Translations under genes and position numbers: made by a program | Assembly (NCBI GenBank): GCA_023412275.1 | Contig: JAEYNY010000112.1 | Span: 1 to 8,050 of the forward strand | From: Bacillota bacterium | GTDB taxonomy: Bacteria > Bacillota > Clostridia > Acetivibrionales > DSM-1351 | Length of the DNA: 8,050 bases | Direction: 5' to 3' | The notes under the pieces: model-generated | Seen by the model: only the letters and a program-made list of their open reading frames with translations | Told to the model about the DNA's origin: nothing | Databases searched by the model: none | Shown here: positions 1 to 6,321 of the stretch, piece after piece | Numbering within the stretch: position 1 is the first letter of the stretch | Layout: each line of letters opens with the position of its first letter

Positions 1-645
1 ATCTACCGAAGCACCGCCTGCTATTTTGTATATCTTGTTTTCACCAAAGTTTCTTACGTATGTTGCATACCTCTTATATTGGTCCGCGTAAAACTCAGCA
101 GTCATGTTTCCGCCGCAGCCCCAGTTATCATTACCCACGCCAAAATACTTAACACTCCATGGTTCATCTTTGCCGTTTGCTCTTCTTAAATCAGCCATAG
201 GTGATTTACCGTCAAAGGTCATGTATTCAACCCACTGCTGCATTTCATGTACTGTGCCGCTTCCAACATTACCGCATATATATGGCTCTGCGTCTAGCAT
301 TTGGCAAAGTTCCAGAAATTCATGAGTTCCAAAATGGTTATTTTCTACAACACCACCCCAATGGGTGTTTACCATGCAAGGTCTGTTTTCTTTAGGCCCT
401 ATCCCGTCTACCCAGTGATATTCATCTGCGAAGCATCCTCCCGGCCATCTCAGAACAGGTATCTTCATTTTTTTAAGTGCTTCCACAACATCTGTGCGGA
501 ATCCCTTTATGTTTGGTATTTCAGAGTCCTCTCCAACCCACAAACCTTCGTATATACACCTTCCGAGATGCTCTGAAAAGTGTCCGTATATGTTTTTATT
601 TATTTTACCTTTTTTTACGTCAGCATTTAATACCATTTTTACCAT
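1..645 (-). CDS. GH51 alpha-L-arabinofuranosidase, N-terminal part (runs off left edge)
   Basis: The reading frame is open for 215 codons from the ATG at 645 to the window edge. It encodes the N-terminal part of a glycoside hydrolase family 51 enzyme, which removes alpha-L-arabinofuranosyl side groups from arabinoxylan or arabinan oligosaccharides. Visible family motifs are FSEHLGRCIYEG (residues 23-34), RWPGGCFADEYHW (66-78), DGIGPKENRP (80-89), SPMADLRR near 150-157, and VGNDNWGCGGNM starting near 170. Family members are about 500 residues long, so the C-terminal half with the nucleophile Glu lies outside the window. There is no signal peptide, so it should act in the cytoplasm on imported oligomers. 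In the GNE motif the acid/base Glu is replaced by Asp at residue 173, which is odd (see findings). The start is preceded by AAGGAG at 659-664, 13 nt upstream, a rather long spacing. An in-frame GTG at 657 is too close to that site to be used. The gene follows the GH43 gene by 43 nt and is probably in the same operon. Confidence 0.93.
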   Translation of the reverse strand, partial: MVKMVLNADVKKGKINKNIYGHFSEHLGRCIYEGLWVGEDSEIPNIKGFRTDVVEALKKMKIPVLRWPGGCFADEYHWVDGIGPKENRPCMVNTHWGGVVENNHFGTHEFLELCQMLDAEPYICGNVGSGTVHEMQQWVEYMTFDGKSPMADLRRANGKDEPWSVKYFGVGNDNWGCGGNMTAEFYADQYKRYATYVRNFGENKIYKIAGGASVD

Positions 646-688
646 TTGATAGCTCACTCTCCTTAAACCGAACATTTTATATTATGTA
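646..688 (-). promoter_or_regulatory. GH43-GH51 gap with ribosome binding site
   Basis: This 43-nt gap holds AAGGAG at 659-664 on the minus strand, the only good Shine-Dalgarno match before the GH51 gene. It lies 13 nt from the ATG at 645, so translation may be moderate. I see no terminator hairpin or promoter here, which supports co-transcription with the GH43 gene. Confidence 0.6.
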
Positions 689-2482
689 TTATTTTAACAT
701 TAAATTAGTTTTTACATTCCTTAAATCAGGGTTTAAATCTCTTTCTTCGGTAAGGTCGAGTACAGGATATCCATCTATATCAAAATGAACACGACGCAGG
801 CCGGAGCTTCTTGGTGCCTCTATTCCCGGTCTTGCATGATATGCATTCCAAATTACACCTTCATCATCCGTAACATATGAATTATGTCCGGGTCCGAACT
901 CTCCCGGTACACTCCTGCTGGTTAGCAAAGGATAGTTTCCTTTTGTCCAGTTGCTAATATCAAGAAGATCAGCACCAGGTTCAGCCGTTAACAGTCCTAC
1001 TACATAGGTGGAATCAACGAGAGCACTGGAAAAAGTAAGAAACAGTTTTTTATCCGTTATTATTGCATACGGCCCTTCATCAACGAAAACATGATTGTTG
1101 GCCCAACCGTAATCTGGTTTTGTCAGAACAACCGGATCAGAAATTAATTTCCAAGGCTCTTCGGGGTCAATTTTAGCAATATATATCCATGCTCCTAAAT
1201 CTACGGGAACAAACTGTCTTTCCGACCACGCAGCATAGTATTCGCCATTCCATGGGATAACAGTCATGTCAAGGGAAATAACTTTTCCTGATTCACACAA
1301 AAATGTCCCATCCTTTTTCAAAACACGTTGTGGTATGGACCAATCTTCTTTTGTTGTTGGATTTCCACCCTTTTTAAGTTTCATAACATGTGATTCAATA
1401 AAGAAAAATTCACTTGATGTTGCAGCATGAAAAATATACAGGTCTTCTCCTATTTGATGAAATTCAGGAGCCCAAAGGAAACCTTTTATATGATCATATT
1501 TGTATGCATCCAAGAGCAATTTTTCCTCTGCATTAATCAATTCCGGTATTGAATCCGCTTCTCTGATATATAATGAATTATTTCCGTCTGCGTCATTTGT
1601 TGCAATAAAGTAATATTTGTTGTTCCATTTTTTTATGCAAGGATCGGCTCTGTTTATAGCTATAGGAAATTCAAAATGATCCTGATGAACAGTGCCTGTA
1701 ATCTCATATTTACCCGGCTTACTCCAATTAATTCCTTTAGTGTCCCAATCAATTGTTTTAAAAGCAGTAGTTCCATCATTATACACTGCTTTTGCTTTTA
1801 CAGATTTAAGTTCTTCAAAAGAATTTACCGTAACTTTATCAGGTACTTCTATTCCGATATTATATGGTGTTGATAGTCTGCATTTAAACCTGTTTCCAAC
1901 CTTTTCGGAAACTGTGATGATATTGCGAGGATTTATCCCTTCTATATTCGTACTAATATTCTGTAATTTAACAGGTTCGATAGCAAGAGGTTTGGAGCTT
2001 ATTTCCATCAAATGAAGGTCTTCTGCTTCTGCTTTAAACCACTTTCCTTCTTCACTCCAGCAAATAGTGTATGTTCCTTTAGTCTTATCAAAGTTGCATA
2101 CAACATCCTGGATAAAGTTGTCCGAATGAAGGTCTATTAACCCCACTTCAGTATATTGAATAAAATCCTTAGTTTCAAAAAATAAAATTTTACCTTTACT
2201 TTCCGGGTCATTATCGCCTTCAGCCTCAGTACGAATGGCAACGATTCCAAAAGAATCGTCTGCCAATGTAAAAATGTACGGGCTCTTCAGGCTCTTTGCA
2301 TTCATTGTTTTATTTTCATTATCCGTCGCTTTGGCGAACAGAACTCCAGAATTATGATTTAACGCTTCAAAGTTCTGTTCGTCTTCACTATATGCCAAAT
2401 GCATACTGTAAGCAAGCTTTCGGGAATATATCATTTCGTCCTGAGGTTCTCTCGTATAGCACAAGAGATATTTTTCCTTCAT
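689..2482 (-). CDS. Cytoplasmic GH43 glycosidase with bacterial Ig-like domain (arabinofuranosidase/xylosidase type)
   Basis: This 597-residue protein has a C-terminal glycoside hydrolase family 43 catalytic domain (about residues 270-580). All three expected catalytic carboxylates are visible: the general base Asp280 in NRADPCI, the pKa-modulating Asp405 in SLDMTV, and the acid Glu469 in DEGPYAI. The C-terminal GEFGPGHNS segment is also typical. Family members hydrolyse arabinose- or xylose-containing substrates; which one cannot be decided here. Residues about 208-268, with the pattern KAVYNDGTT...W...GKYEITGTV, look like a bacterial Ig-like (Big_4 type) domain. The first roughly 205 residues contain short beta-rich segments such as SPYIFTLADDSFGIVAIR and may be a degenerate propeller-like module, but I do not recognise it firmly. 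No signal peptide is present, so the enzyme is probably cytoplasmic. An in-frame GTG at 2494 would add four residues but falls inside the Shine-Dalgarno; the ATG at 2482, 9 nt after AGAGGTG, is the better start. It follows the second permease by 27 nt. Confidence 0.9.
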   Translation of the reverse strand: MKEKYLLCYTREPQDEMIYSRKLAYSMHLAYSEDEQNFEALNHNSGVLFAKATDNENKTMNAKSLKSPYIFTLADDSFGIVAIRTEAEGDNDPESKGKILFFETKDFIQYTEVGLIDLHSDNFIQDVVCNFDKTKGTYTICWSEEGKWFKAEAEDLHLMEISSKPLAIEPVKLQNISTNIEGINPRNIITVSEKVGNRFKCRLSTPYNIGIEVPDKVTVNSFEELKSVKAKAVYNDGTTAFKTIDWDTKGINWSKPGKYEITGTVHQDHFEFPIAINRADPCIKKWNNKYYFIATNDADGNNSLYIREADSIPELINAEEKLLLDAYKYDHIKGFLWAPEFHQIGEDLYIFHAATSSEFFFIESHVMKLKKGGNPTTKEDWSIPQRVLKKDGTFLCESGKVISLDMTVIPWNGEYYAAWSERQFVPVDLGAWIYIAKIDPEEPWKLISDPVVLTKPDYGWANNHVFVDEGPYAIITDKKLFLTFSSALVDSTYVVGLLTAEPGADLLDISNWTKGNYPLLTSRSVPGEFGPGHNSYVTDDEGVIWNAYHARPGIEAPRSSGLRRVHFDIDGYPVLDLTEERDLNPDLRNVKTNLMLK

Positions 2483-2489
2483 TAAGATT

Positions 2490-2499
2490 ATCACCTCTC
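2490..2499 (-). promoter_or_regulatory. Ribosome binding site deciding the GH43 start
   Basis: The minus strand reads GAGAGGTGAT here, with AGGTGAT matching the 16S anti-Shine-Dalgarno. A GTG inside this element (2494-2492) is in frame with the gene but cannot be both binding site and start. The ATG at 2482 lies at normal spacing and is preferred. Confidence 0.75.
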
Positions 2500-2509
2500 A
2501 ATTTTTGTT

Positions 2510-3394
2510 TTATCCCTTGACTCCGCCGAGAACTATTCCCTTTACAAAATACTTCTGAAGGAAAGGATATACTAAAACTATAGGCAATGTTCCAAGGAAA
2601 ATCTGAGATGCTCTTAATGTTCTGTCTGATATAGTTGCCAACTCTGAAATTTCCTGTCTCGAGAGCATACTGTATGATCTCTGCACAACAATAGTCTGAA
2701 TATAACTCTGAAGAGGATAATTTTCTGCCTTATTCATAAGTATCATACCATCAAACCAGTTATTCCAGTGACCTACCAATGAGAAAAGAGTTATTGTAGC
2801 CAATGCCGGGGTTGACACAGGTACTATTACTCTCCACAGTGTAGTCCAGTGTCCTGCTCCGTCAATAAAAGCAGCTTCATTTAATTCCTTTGGTATTTCT
2901 CTGAAGAAGTTAAGCAATAATATTACGCTGAAAACAGGAACGGCTCCCGGAAGAACCAAAGCCCATATCTTATCCAGCAATCCCATTTGCTTAATTACAA
3001 TATACCAAGGAATCAATCCTCCGTTAAACAACATCGTTATAAAAAACGCCCACGCATAAAATGTACGGAAACGGAACTCCTTCTTTTCCTTTGATAATGG
3101 ATAAGCACATAATATAGTAAGTACCAGGTTAACAAATCCACCCAGTGCGATTCTTTCAACTGAAATCAACATAGAGTGCCAGAATGCAGCTCTTTTTGCA
3201 ACGTAAGCATATGAATTTAATGAAAACTCAACCGGCCAGAATACAACCTTACCGGCTGCAGCAGCCGAACTGGAGCTGAATGATACGGCTAATATGTGAA
3301 TTAGCGGTATAATACAAAGTAATGCCGCTAGCACGAGAAAACAGTTATTTACTATTGTAAATGCACTGACTTTCTTCAGTTTTCTACGTTTCAT
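2510..3394 (-). CDS. CUT1 sugar ABC transporter permease, YtcP/MalG type
   Basis: This 294-residue inner-membrane protein is the second permease of a carbohydrate ABC importer. About six hydrophobic segments are visible, near residues 12-40, 83-100, 112-134, 142-163, 197-220 and 264-280. The cytoplasmic EAA loop that contacts the ATPase is clear: EAAFIDGAGHWTTLWRVIVP at 173-192, followed by STP. The C-terminus KYFVKGIVLGGVKG is typical of the YtcP/LplC branch, which pairs with LplB-type permeases and large lipoprotein binding proteins. The N-terminus is strongly basic (MKRRKLKK), consistent with an inside-facing end. The start has AAAGGGGG upstream at good spacing and the gene lies 14 nt after the first permease, so the two are translated as a pair. 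No ATPase gene is present in the window; CUT1 systems commonly use a shared MsmK/MsmX-like ATPase encoded elsewhere. The substrate is inferred from the neighbouring enzymes to be an arabinose-containing oligosaccharide. Confidence 0.95.
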   Translation of the reverse strand: MKRRKLKKVSAFTIVNNCFLVLAALLCIIPLIHILAVSFSSSSAAAAGKVVFWPVEFSLNSYAYVAKRAAFWHSMLISVERIALGGFVNLVLTILCAYPLSKEKKEFRFRTFYAWAFFITMLFNGGLIPWYIVIKQMGLLDKIWALVLPGAVPVFSVILLLNFFREIPKELNEAAFIDGAGHWTTLWRVIVPVSTPALATITLFSLVGHWNNWFDGMILMNKAENYPLQSYIQTIVVQRSYSMLSRQEISELATISDRTLRASQIFLGTLPIVLVYPFLQKYFVKGIVLGGVKG

Positions 3395-3408
3395 TTAATA
3401 AACCCCCT

Positions 3409-4311
3409 TTAGAAAATCCTGTAATCTGCAAATTTATAGGCAAAGAAGTAAGATACTGAAATAAGCGTGAAAGAGACTACTGATTTAAACAGTCCTACCG
3501 CTGTGGCAACTCCGTATTGGGCTTCCAGCAGGCCTATTCTATAAACAAAGGTGTCGATAATGTCTCCGCTTTGATAAACAGGGGGACTATATAAATTAAA
3601 TATCTGGTCGAACCCGGCATTTAAAACATTACCGAGACTTAATACCAAGAGAAGTACAATAACCATCTTCATTCCAGGAAGAGTTATGTGTAATGTTTGC
3701 TTCCATCTGTTAGCTCCATCCATATGAGCAGCTTCGTAAAGACTTGGATCTATTCCGGTGATCGCCGCCAGATAGATTATGGTGCCGTAGCCGAATTCTT
3801 TCCATGTTTCTGTCAATACCATTGTGGAAGGAAACCATTTATTGTCTCCAAGGAAAAATATAGGCTGAAAACCAAGAGACTTTATAAGGGAATTTAAAAT
3901 TCCGCCGGACGGAGAAAGTATATCAATCAATATTCCTCCAAGTACAACCCATGATAAAAAGTGAGGAAGATATATTAGTGTCTGAATACCTCTTTTTAAA
4001 GCGTTATTTGTAACTTCATTTATTAAAATTGCAAATATTATTGGAACAATAAGTCCTAGTGCGATTTTCATTATGGCTATGGATATGGTATTCCACATTA
4101 TGCTGTTGAAATTAGGCATATCTAAAACATATTTAAAGTTTTTAAAACCTACCCATTTCTGATGACCAAACAGACCCTTTGCGGGAATAAATTTTTGAAA
4201 GGCAATTACAACACCAGCCATTGGCAGATAACTGAATATCAATAAAGTTATGAAACCCGAAAGGATCATTAGGTGCAAGGGTAGTTCTTTTTTTATATTT
4301 AGATTTTTCAA
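3409..4311 (-). CDS. CUT1 sugar ABC transporter permease, LplB type, TTG start
   Basis: This 300-residue inner-membrane protein is the first permease of the importer and forms the membrane channel with the next gene's product. Hydrophobic segments lie near residues 13-38, 72-98, 109-131, 173-188, 214-232 and 270-292. The EAA loop EAAHMDGANRWKQTLHITLP occupies residues 193-212, with the invariant Gly at 199. The sequences FSYLPMAGVVIAFQKF near residue 26 and FADYRIF at the C-terminus are hallmarks of the LplB/YteP branch of binding-protein-dependent permeases. The start codon is TTG at 4311-4309: a strong GGGGAGGA lies 6 nt upstream, and no in-frame ATG or GTG fits a ribosome binding site. The gene is 134 nt downstream of the binding-protein gene, with a stem-loop between them, and 14 nt upstream of the second permease. 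The transported sugar cannot be read from this protein alone. Confidence 0.95.
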   Translation of the reverse strand: MKNLNIKKELPLHLMILSGFITLLIFSYLPMAGVVIAFQKFIPAKGLFGHQKWVGFKNFKYVLDMPNFNSIMWNTISIAIMKIALGLIVPIIFAILINEVTNNALKRGIQTLIYLPHFLSWVVLGGILIDILSPSGGILNSLIKSLGFQPIFFLGDNKWFPSTMVLTETWKEFGYGTIIYLAAITGIDPSLYEAAHMDGANRWKQTLHITLPGMKMVIVLLLVLSLGNVLNAGFDQIFNLYSPPVYQSGDIIDTFVYRIGLLEAQYGVATAVGLFKSVVSFTLISVSYFFAYKFADYRIF

Positions 4312-4317
4312 GCTTAT

Positions 4318-4325
4318 TCCTCCCC
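4318..4325 (-). promoter_or_regulatory. Strong ribosome binding site for the TTG-started permease
   Basis: The minus strand reads GGGGAGGA, ending 6 nt before the TTG at 4311. This near-ideal Shine-Dalgarno makes the TTG the convincing start and may compensate for the weak start codon. Confidence 0.8.
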
Positions 4326-4387
4326 TTTTAAGGTGTATAGATAAAAATAGAATAAAACTGTAAGTAAAAAATTTAGGCCTAGAAACA

Positions 4388-4426
4388 AGAAGGAAAGGAT
4401 ATGAAACGGCTGTATCCTTTCCTTCT
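4388..4426 (-). terminator. 14-bp stem-loop between binding-protein and permease genes (partial terminator or mRNA stabiliser)
   Basis: Positions 4388-4401 pair perfectly with 4413-4426 (14 bp, loop of 11 nt). In the minus-strand RNA the stem begins about 20 nt after the binding-protein stop codon. The 3' arm ends in TTCT and is followed by TGTTTCT, a weak and interrupted U tract, so complete termination is doubtful. In CUT1 operons such hairpins often let the binding protein be made in excess over the permeases, either by partial termination or by protecting the upstream mRNA from 3' exonucleases. The stem is visible directly; its function is inferred. Confidence 0.75.
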
Positions 4427-4445
4427 CTGTGTTAACTAGTTAATA

Positions 4446-6161
4446 TTACTTGGATTTAACGGAATCATACCATTCGTTAACTTCCTTTGTCATATCAGCA
4501 CCGCCTAGTTTGTTCCAATCACTTACGAATTTATCAAAATCGCTGATAGGAGCAGCACCCATTATAATTTTTATGAATACTTCTTTTTCCATTTTTTCAA
4601 GTGTTGTTTTCTTTTCAGCCATTGTTACTGTTGGAGCTCCAACAAACTTTTCCTTTAACAGCTGATCATTCTTCTTGTATTCAACCATATTACGGAATGC
4701 ACCGTCTTTACCGTAAATCTTTTCCCATCCCCATTGTGATTTATCGCCTTTTGCATAAGCATCGATATTACCTTGTATAATCTTAGGCTCATCTTTCAAT
4801 TTGCTGAAATCATTGCTCTTTCTTGCATCATCGATTGCTACGAATGCTTCAAGGTTCTTGAATACAGGAGCAGGGCATACAGGAGAGAATTTCCACACTC
4901 CTACACCACCATTCTCAACAGGCATGTAGTACTTATTGAAGTCTGCAGTTTTACCCCAGTTCTTCTCTACATGTTCATTGAAAAGTTTTAAAAGTGCTTC
5001 AGGATGTTCGTAACCTTTTCTTACTGCAAATATTCTTGTCTGGTTGAACTTCAAAGGTACCATAACCTTTTTGTCATCATTAGAAACTATAGGATATGCT
5101 GTCCAATCCGCATTATTATCATTATTAAAATTGCTTATGAGCGGATACATCGGGTTCCACTGTGCACCATAGTCCATACCAACTTTACCAGCTGCTACAG
5201 TCTCTGCAACCTTACCGCCATCCTTGACACCAAATTCTTTGTCAAGTTGGCCGCTCTTGTACATGTCAGCCAATTTCTGAAGTGCTACCTTTGTTTCAGG
5301 TAATGTACTACCCCAAGCTATTTTACCTGCACTATCCTCTATCCACATGTTTGGATAAGCGTGATATCCTGCAAAGAAACCTTCTGTTCCCATACATCCG
5401 CTGTAGAGATCTTTTGTAATAGGAAGTCCGATAGTATCGTTCTTTCCGTTTCCGTCAGGATCCTTGGTTGTAAAGGCTTCTGATATTTTTAAAACATCAT
5501 CCATAGTCTTAGGTGCTTGTAAATTTAATTTTTTCAGCCAGTCATTTCTAATCCATAAATATTGGGCGCTTTCATTAGTTGAAACAGGTTCCGGAATAGC
5601 CATCATTTTACCGTCAAACATAACTGAATCAACATTGCCTGTTCCTTCTTCTGTCATAATTTTCTTGAAATCTTCAGAAGCGTAGTCTTTGTAGTATTGA
5701 GTCATATCCTCAACCATATCTGAATCAACGAGTTGTTTTAGCTGTGAAGGATTTACAAGAACTACATCAGGAAGTTCTCCAGACGCCAATGTTACATTGA
5801 TTTTCTGTGTATATGCATCTGATTGTTCATTACCTTTTACTGTCCAATCATATTTTACGTTTATACCTAATTCTTCTTGGTATAACTTGGTCCAACGGTT
5901 GTCTTCAAGAGTTTCACCAGGTGTCTTAGGCAATATGTTTGCTGCAAGGTCATCATCTATTCCACGAACAAAAGAAATATCAATCGCAGGACTATATTTT
6001 CCGAAAGGATCCTTGCTTGCAACTGAAGAAGTAGAACTTTGAGATGATGATGCTGTGCTGTCGGATGTATTATTTTGACTTCCGCATGCTGCAACGATTG
6101 AAGCTGTTAAAGATAAAACTACTGCTAATGATACAGCTCTTTTTAAGTAATTGAATCTCAT
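4446..6161 (-). CDS. Sugar ABC transporter substrate-binding lipoprotein (LplA/YtcQ-like, family 1)
   Basis: This 571-residue protein is the extracellular solute-binding component of the importer. It begins with a basic n-region, a hydrophobic core and a lipobox, IVAAC, with Cys26 as the predicted lipidation site, so it should be anchored on the outer face of the membrane. A Ser/Thr/Asn-rich low-complexity linker (about residues 27-50) follows and acts as a flexible tether. The mature part shows family 1 binding-protein features: LASGELPDVVLVNPSQLKQL near residue 125, WIRNDWLKKLNLQAPKTMDD, DPDGNGKNDTIGLP, and a C-terminal segment ending in VNEWYDSVKSK. Its length (over 550 residues) places it in the long LplA/YtcQ group that pairs with LplB/YtcP permeases, rather than with MalE. 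The start is well set by AGGAGG 6 nt upstream of the ATG. It is the first gene behind the promoter region at 6162-6321 and precedes the stem-loop at 4388-4426, which fits high expression. Sugar specificity is not visible; arabino- or xylo-oligosaccharides are inferred from the downstream enzymes. Confidence 0.95.
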   Translation of the reverse strand: MRFNYLKRAVSLAVVLSLTASIVAACGSQNNTSDSTASSSQSSTSSVASKDPFGKYSPAIDISFVRGIDDDLAANILPKTPGETLEDNRWTKLYQEELGINVKYDWTVKGNEQSDAYTQKINVTLASGELPDVVLVNPSQLKQLVDSDMVEDMTQYYKDYASEDFKKIMTEEGTGNVDSVMFDGKMMAIPEPVSTNESAQYLWIRNDWLKKLNLQAPKTMDDVLKISEAFTTKDPDGNGKNDTIGLPITKDLYSGCMGTEGFFAGYHAYPNMWIEDSAGKIAWGSTLPETKVALQKLADMYKSGQLDKEFGVKDGGKVAETVAAGKVGMDYGAQWNPMYPLISNFNNDNNADWTAYPIVSNDDKKVMVPLKFNQTRIFAVRKGYEHPEALLKLFNEHVEKNWGKTADFNKYYMPVENGGVGVWKFSPVCPAPVFKNLEAFVAIDDARKSNDFSKLKDEPKIIQGNIDAYAKGDKSQWGWEKIYGKDGAFRNMVEYKKNDQLLKEKFVGAPTVTMAEKKTTLEKMEKEVFIKIIMGAAPISDFDKFVSDWNKLGGADMTKEVNEWYDSVKSK

Positions 6162-6187
6162 TTGTTTCCTCCTGATATTTATTTATT

Positions 6188-6197
6188 TGAGGCCTCA
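6188..6197. repeat. 10-bp perfect palindrome TGAGGCCTCA near the predicted transcription start
   Basis: TGAGGCCTCA is a perfect 10-bp palindrome about 6 nt downstream of the TATAAT, so it straddles the expected start of transcription. A related 8-bp palindrome, TAGGCCTA, occurs at 4374-4381 in the gap before the first permease; both share AGGCCT. It could be a repressor half-site pair, a chance match, or part of a leader hairpin. Confidence 0.4.
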
Positions 6198-6231
6198 TCT
6201 ATATTATAAAGTGAGCTTCACTACAACGCCA
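6198..6231 (-). promoter_or_regulatory. Probable promoter for the transporter-enzyme operon
   Basis: The minus strand has a perfect -10 hexamer TATAAT at 6208-6203, but the position 17 nt upstream (6231-6226) reads TGGCGT, a poor -35. An alternative pairing is TTGTAG (6226-6221), 17 nt from TATAGA (6203-6198). Either gives a leader of roughly 30-35 nt to the ATG at 6161. A good -10 with a weak -35 is common at promoters that need an activator, and an AraC-type regulator is encoded immediately upstream. The spacer also contains GTGAGCTTCAC (6211-6221), an imperfect palindrome of 4 bp arms. Confidence 0.55.
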
Positions 6232-6233
6232 TT

Positions 6234-6312
6234 CACATGTTTTTACTTTTGTTGTCTTTTGTTTACTTGTTTATTTAAAAATTATTCATAATTTAGAGTC
6301 TTTTTTTTACTT
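6234..6312 (-). repeat. AAGTAAA-type direct repeats upstream of the promoter (candidate regulator binding sites)
   Basis: Three same-orientation copies of AAGTAAA lie on the minus strand at 6312-6306, 6268-6262 and 6248-6242. The first two extend to 15 nt with 14 identities (AAGTAAAcAAAAGAC, and the same with A for the lowercase c). The third matches the second at 10 of 15 positions. Offsets are 44 and 20 bp, close to four and two helical turns, and the two proximal copies lie about 45-75 bp upstream of the predicted start. This is the usual layout for direct-repeat sites of AraC-family activators. The region is A-rich, so chance resemblance is a real alternative. Confidence 0.45.
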
Positions 6313-6321
6313 TGTTATCAT

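Larger units (their letters stand above)
6162..6321. other. Regulatory gap between response regulator and binding-protein genes
   Basis: This 160-nt noncoding stretch is the longest gap in the window. Reading toward the binding-protein gene it holds the direct repeats, the weak -35 with a consensus -10, the GTGA/TCAC near-palindrome, the TGAGGCCTCA palindrome and finally AGGAGG 6 nt before the ATG. I see no convincing terminator for the regulator gene; only a 6-bp AT-only hairpin is present near 6279-6294. The operon may therefore be partly read through from the regulator gene as well as started at its own promoter. Confidence 0.6.

Noticed and set aside
655..657. In-frame GTG as an upstream start for the GH51 gene
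   Set aside because: Only one nucleotide separates it from AAGGAG, too close for initiation; the ATG at 645 gives a normal GH51 N-terminus.
104..788. Several overlapping plus-strand open frames of 64-103 codons
   Set aside because: They lie antisense to the GH51 and GH43 genes, have no good ribosome binding sites and give compositions rich in Cys, Ser and Tyr that look like antisense shadows.
4402..4415. TGAAACGGCTGTAT in the hairpin loop as a catabolite-repression (cre) site
   Set aside because: It starts like the cre consensus but lacks the central CG at the right register and the trailing CA, so the match is too poor.
4773..5303. Plus-strand open frames opposite the binding-protein gene
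   Set aside because: They are antisense to a clearly recognisable lipoprotein gene, with no Shine-Dalgarno and no recognisable protein features.
6211..6221. GTGAGCTTCAC as a firm operator
   Set aside because: The arms are only 4 bp with a non-symmetric centre. It is noted in the promoter entry, but one copy is too little to claim a site.
6279..6294. AT-only hairpin followed by a short T run as a terminator for the regulator gene
   Set aside because: Six A-T pairs with a 4-nt loop would be very unstable, and the T run is short and partly inside the stem.
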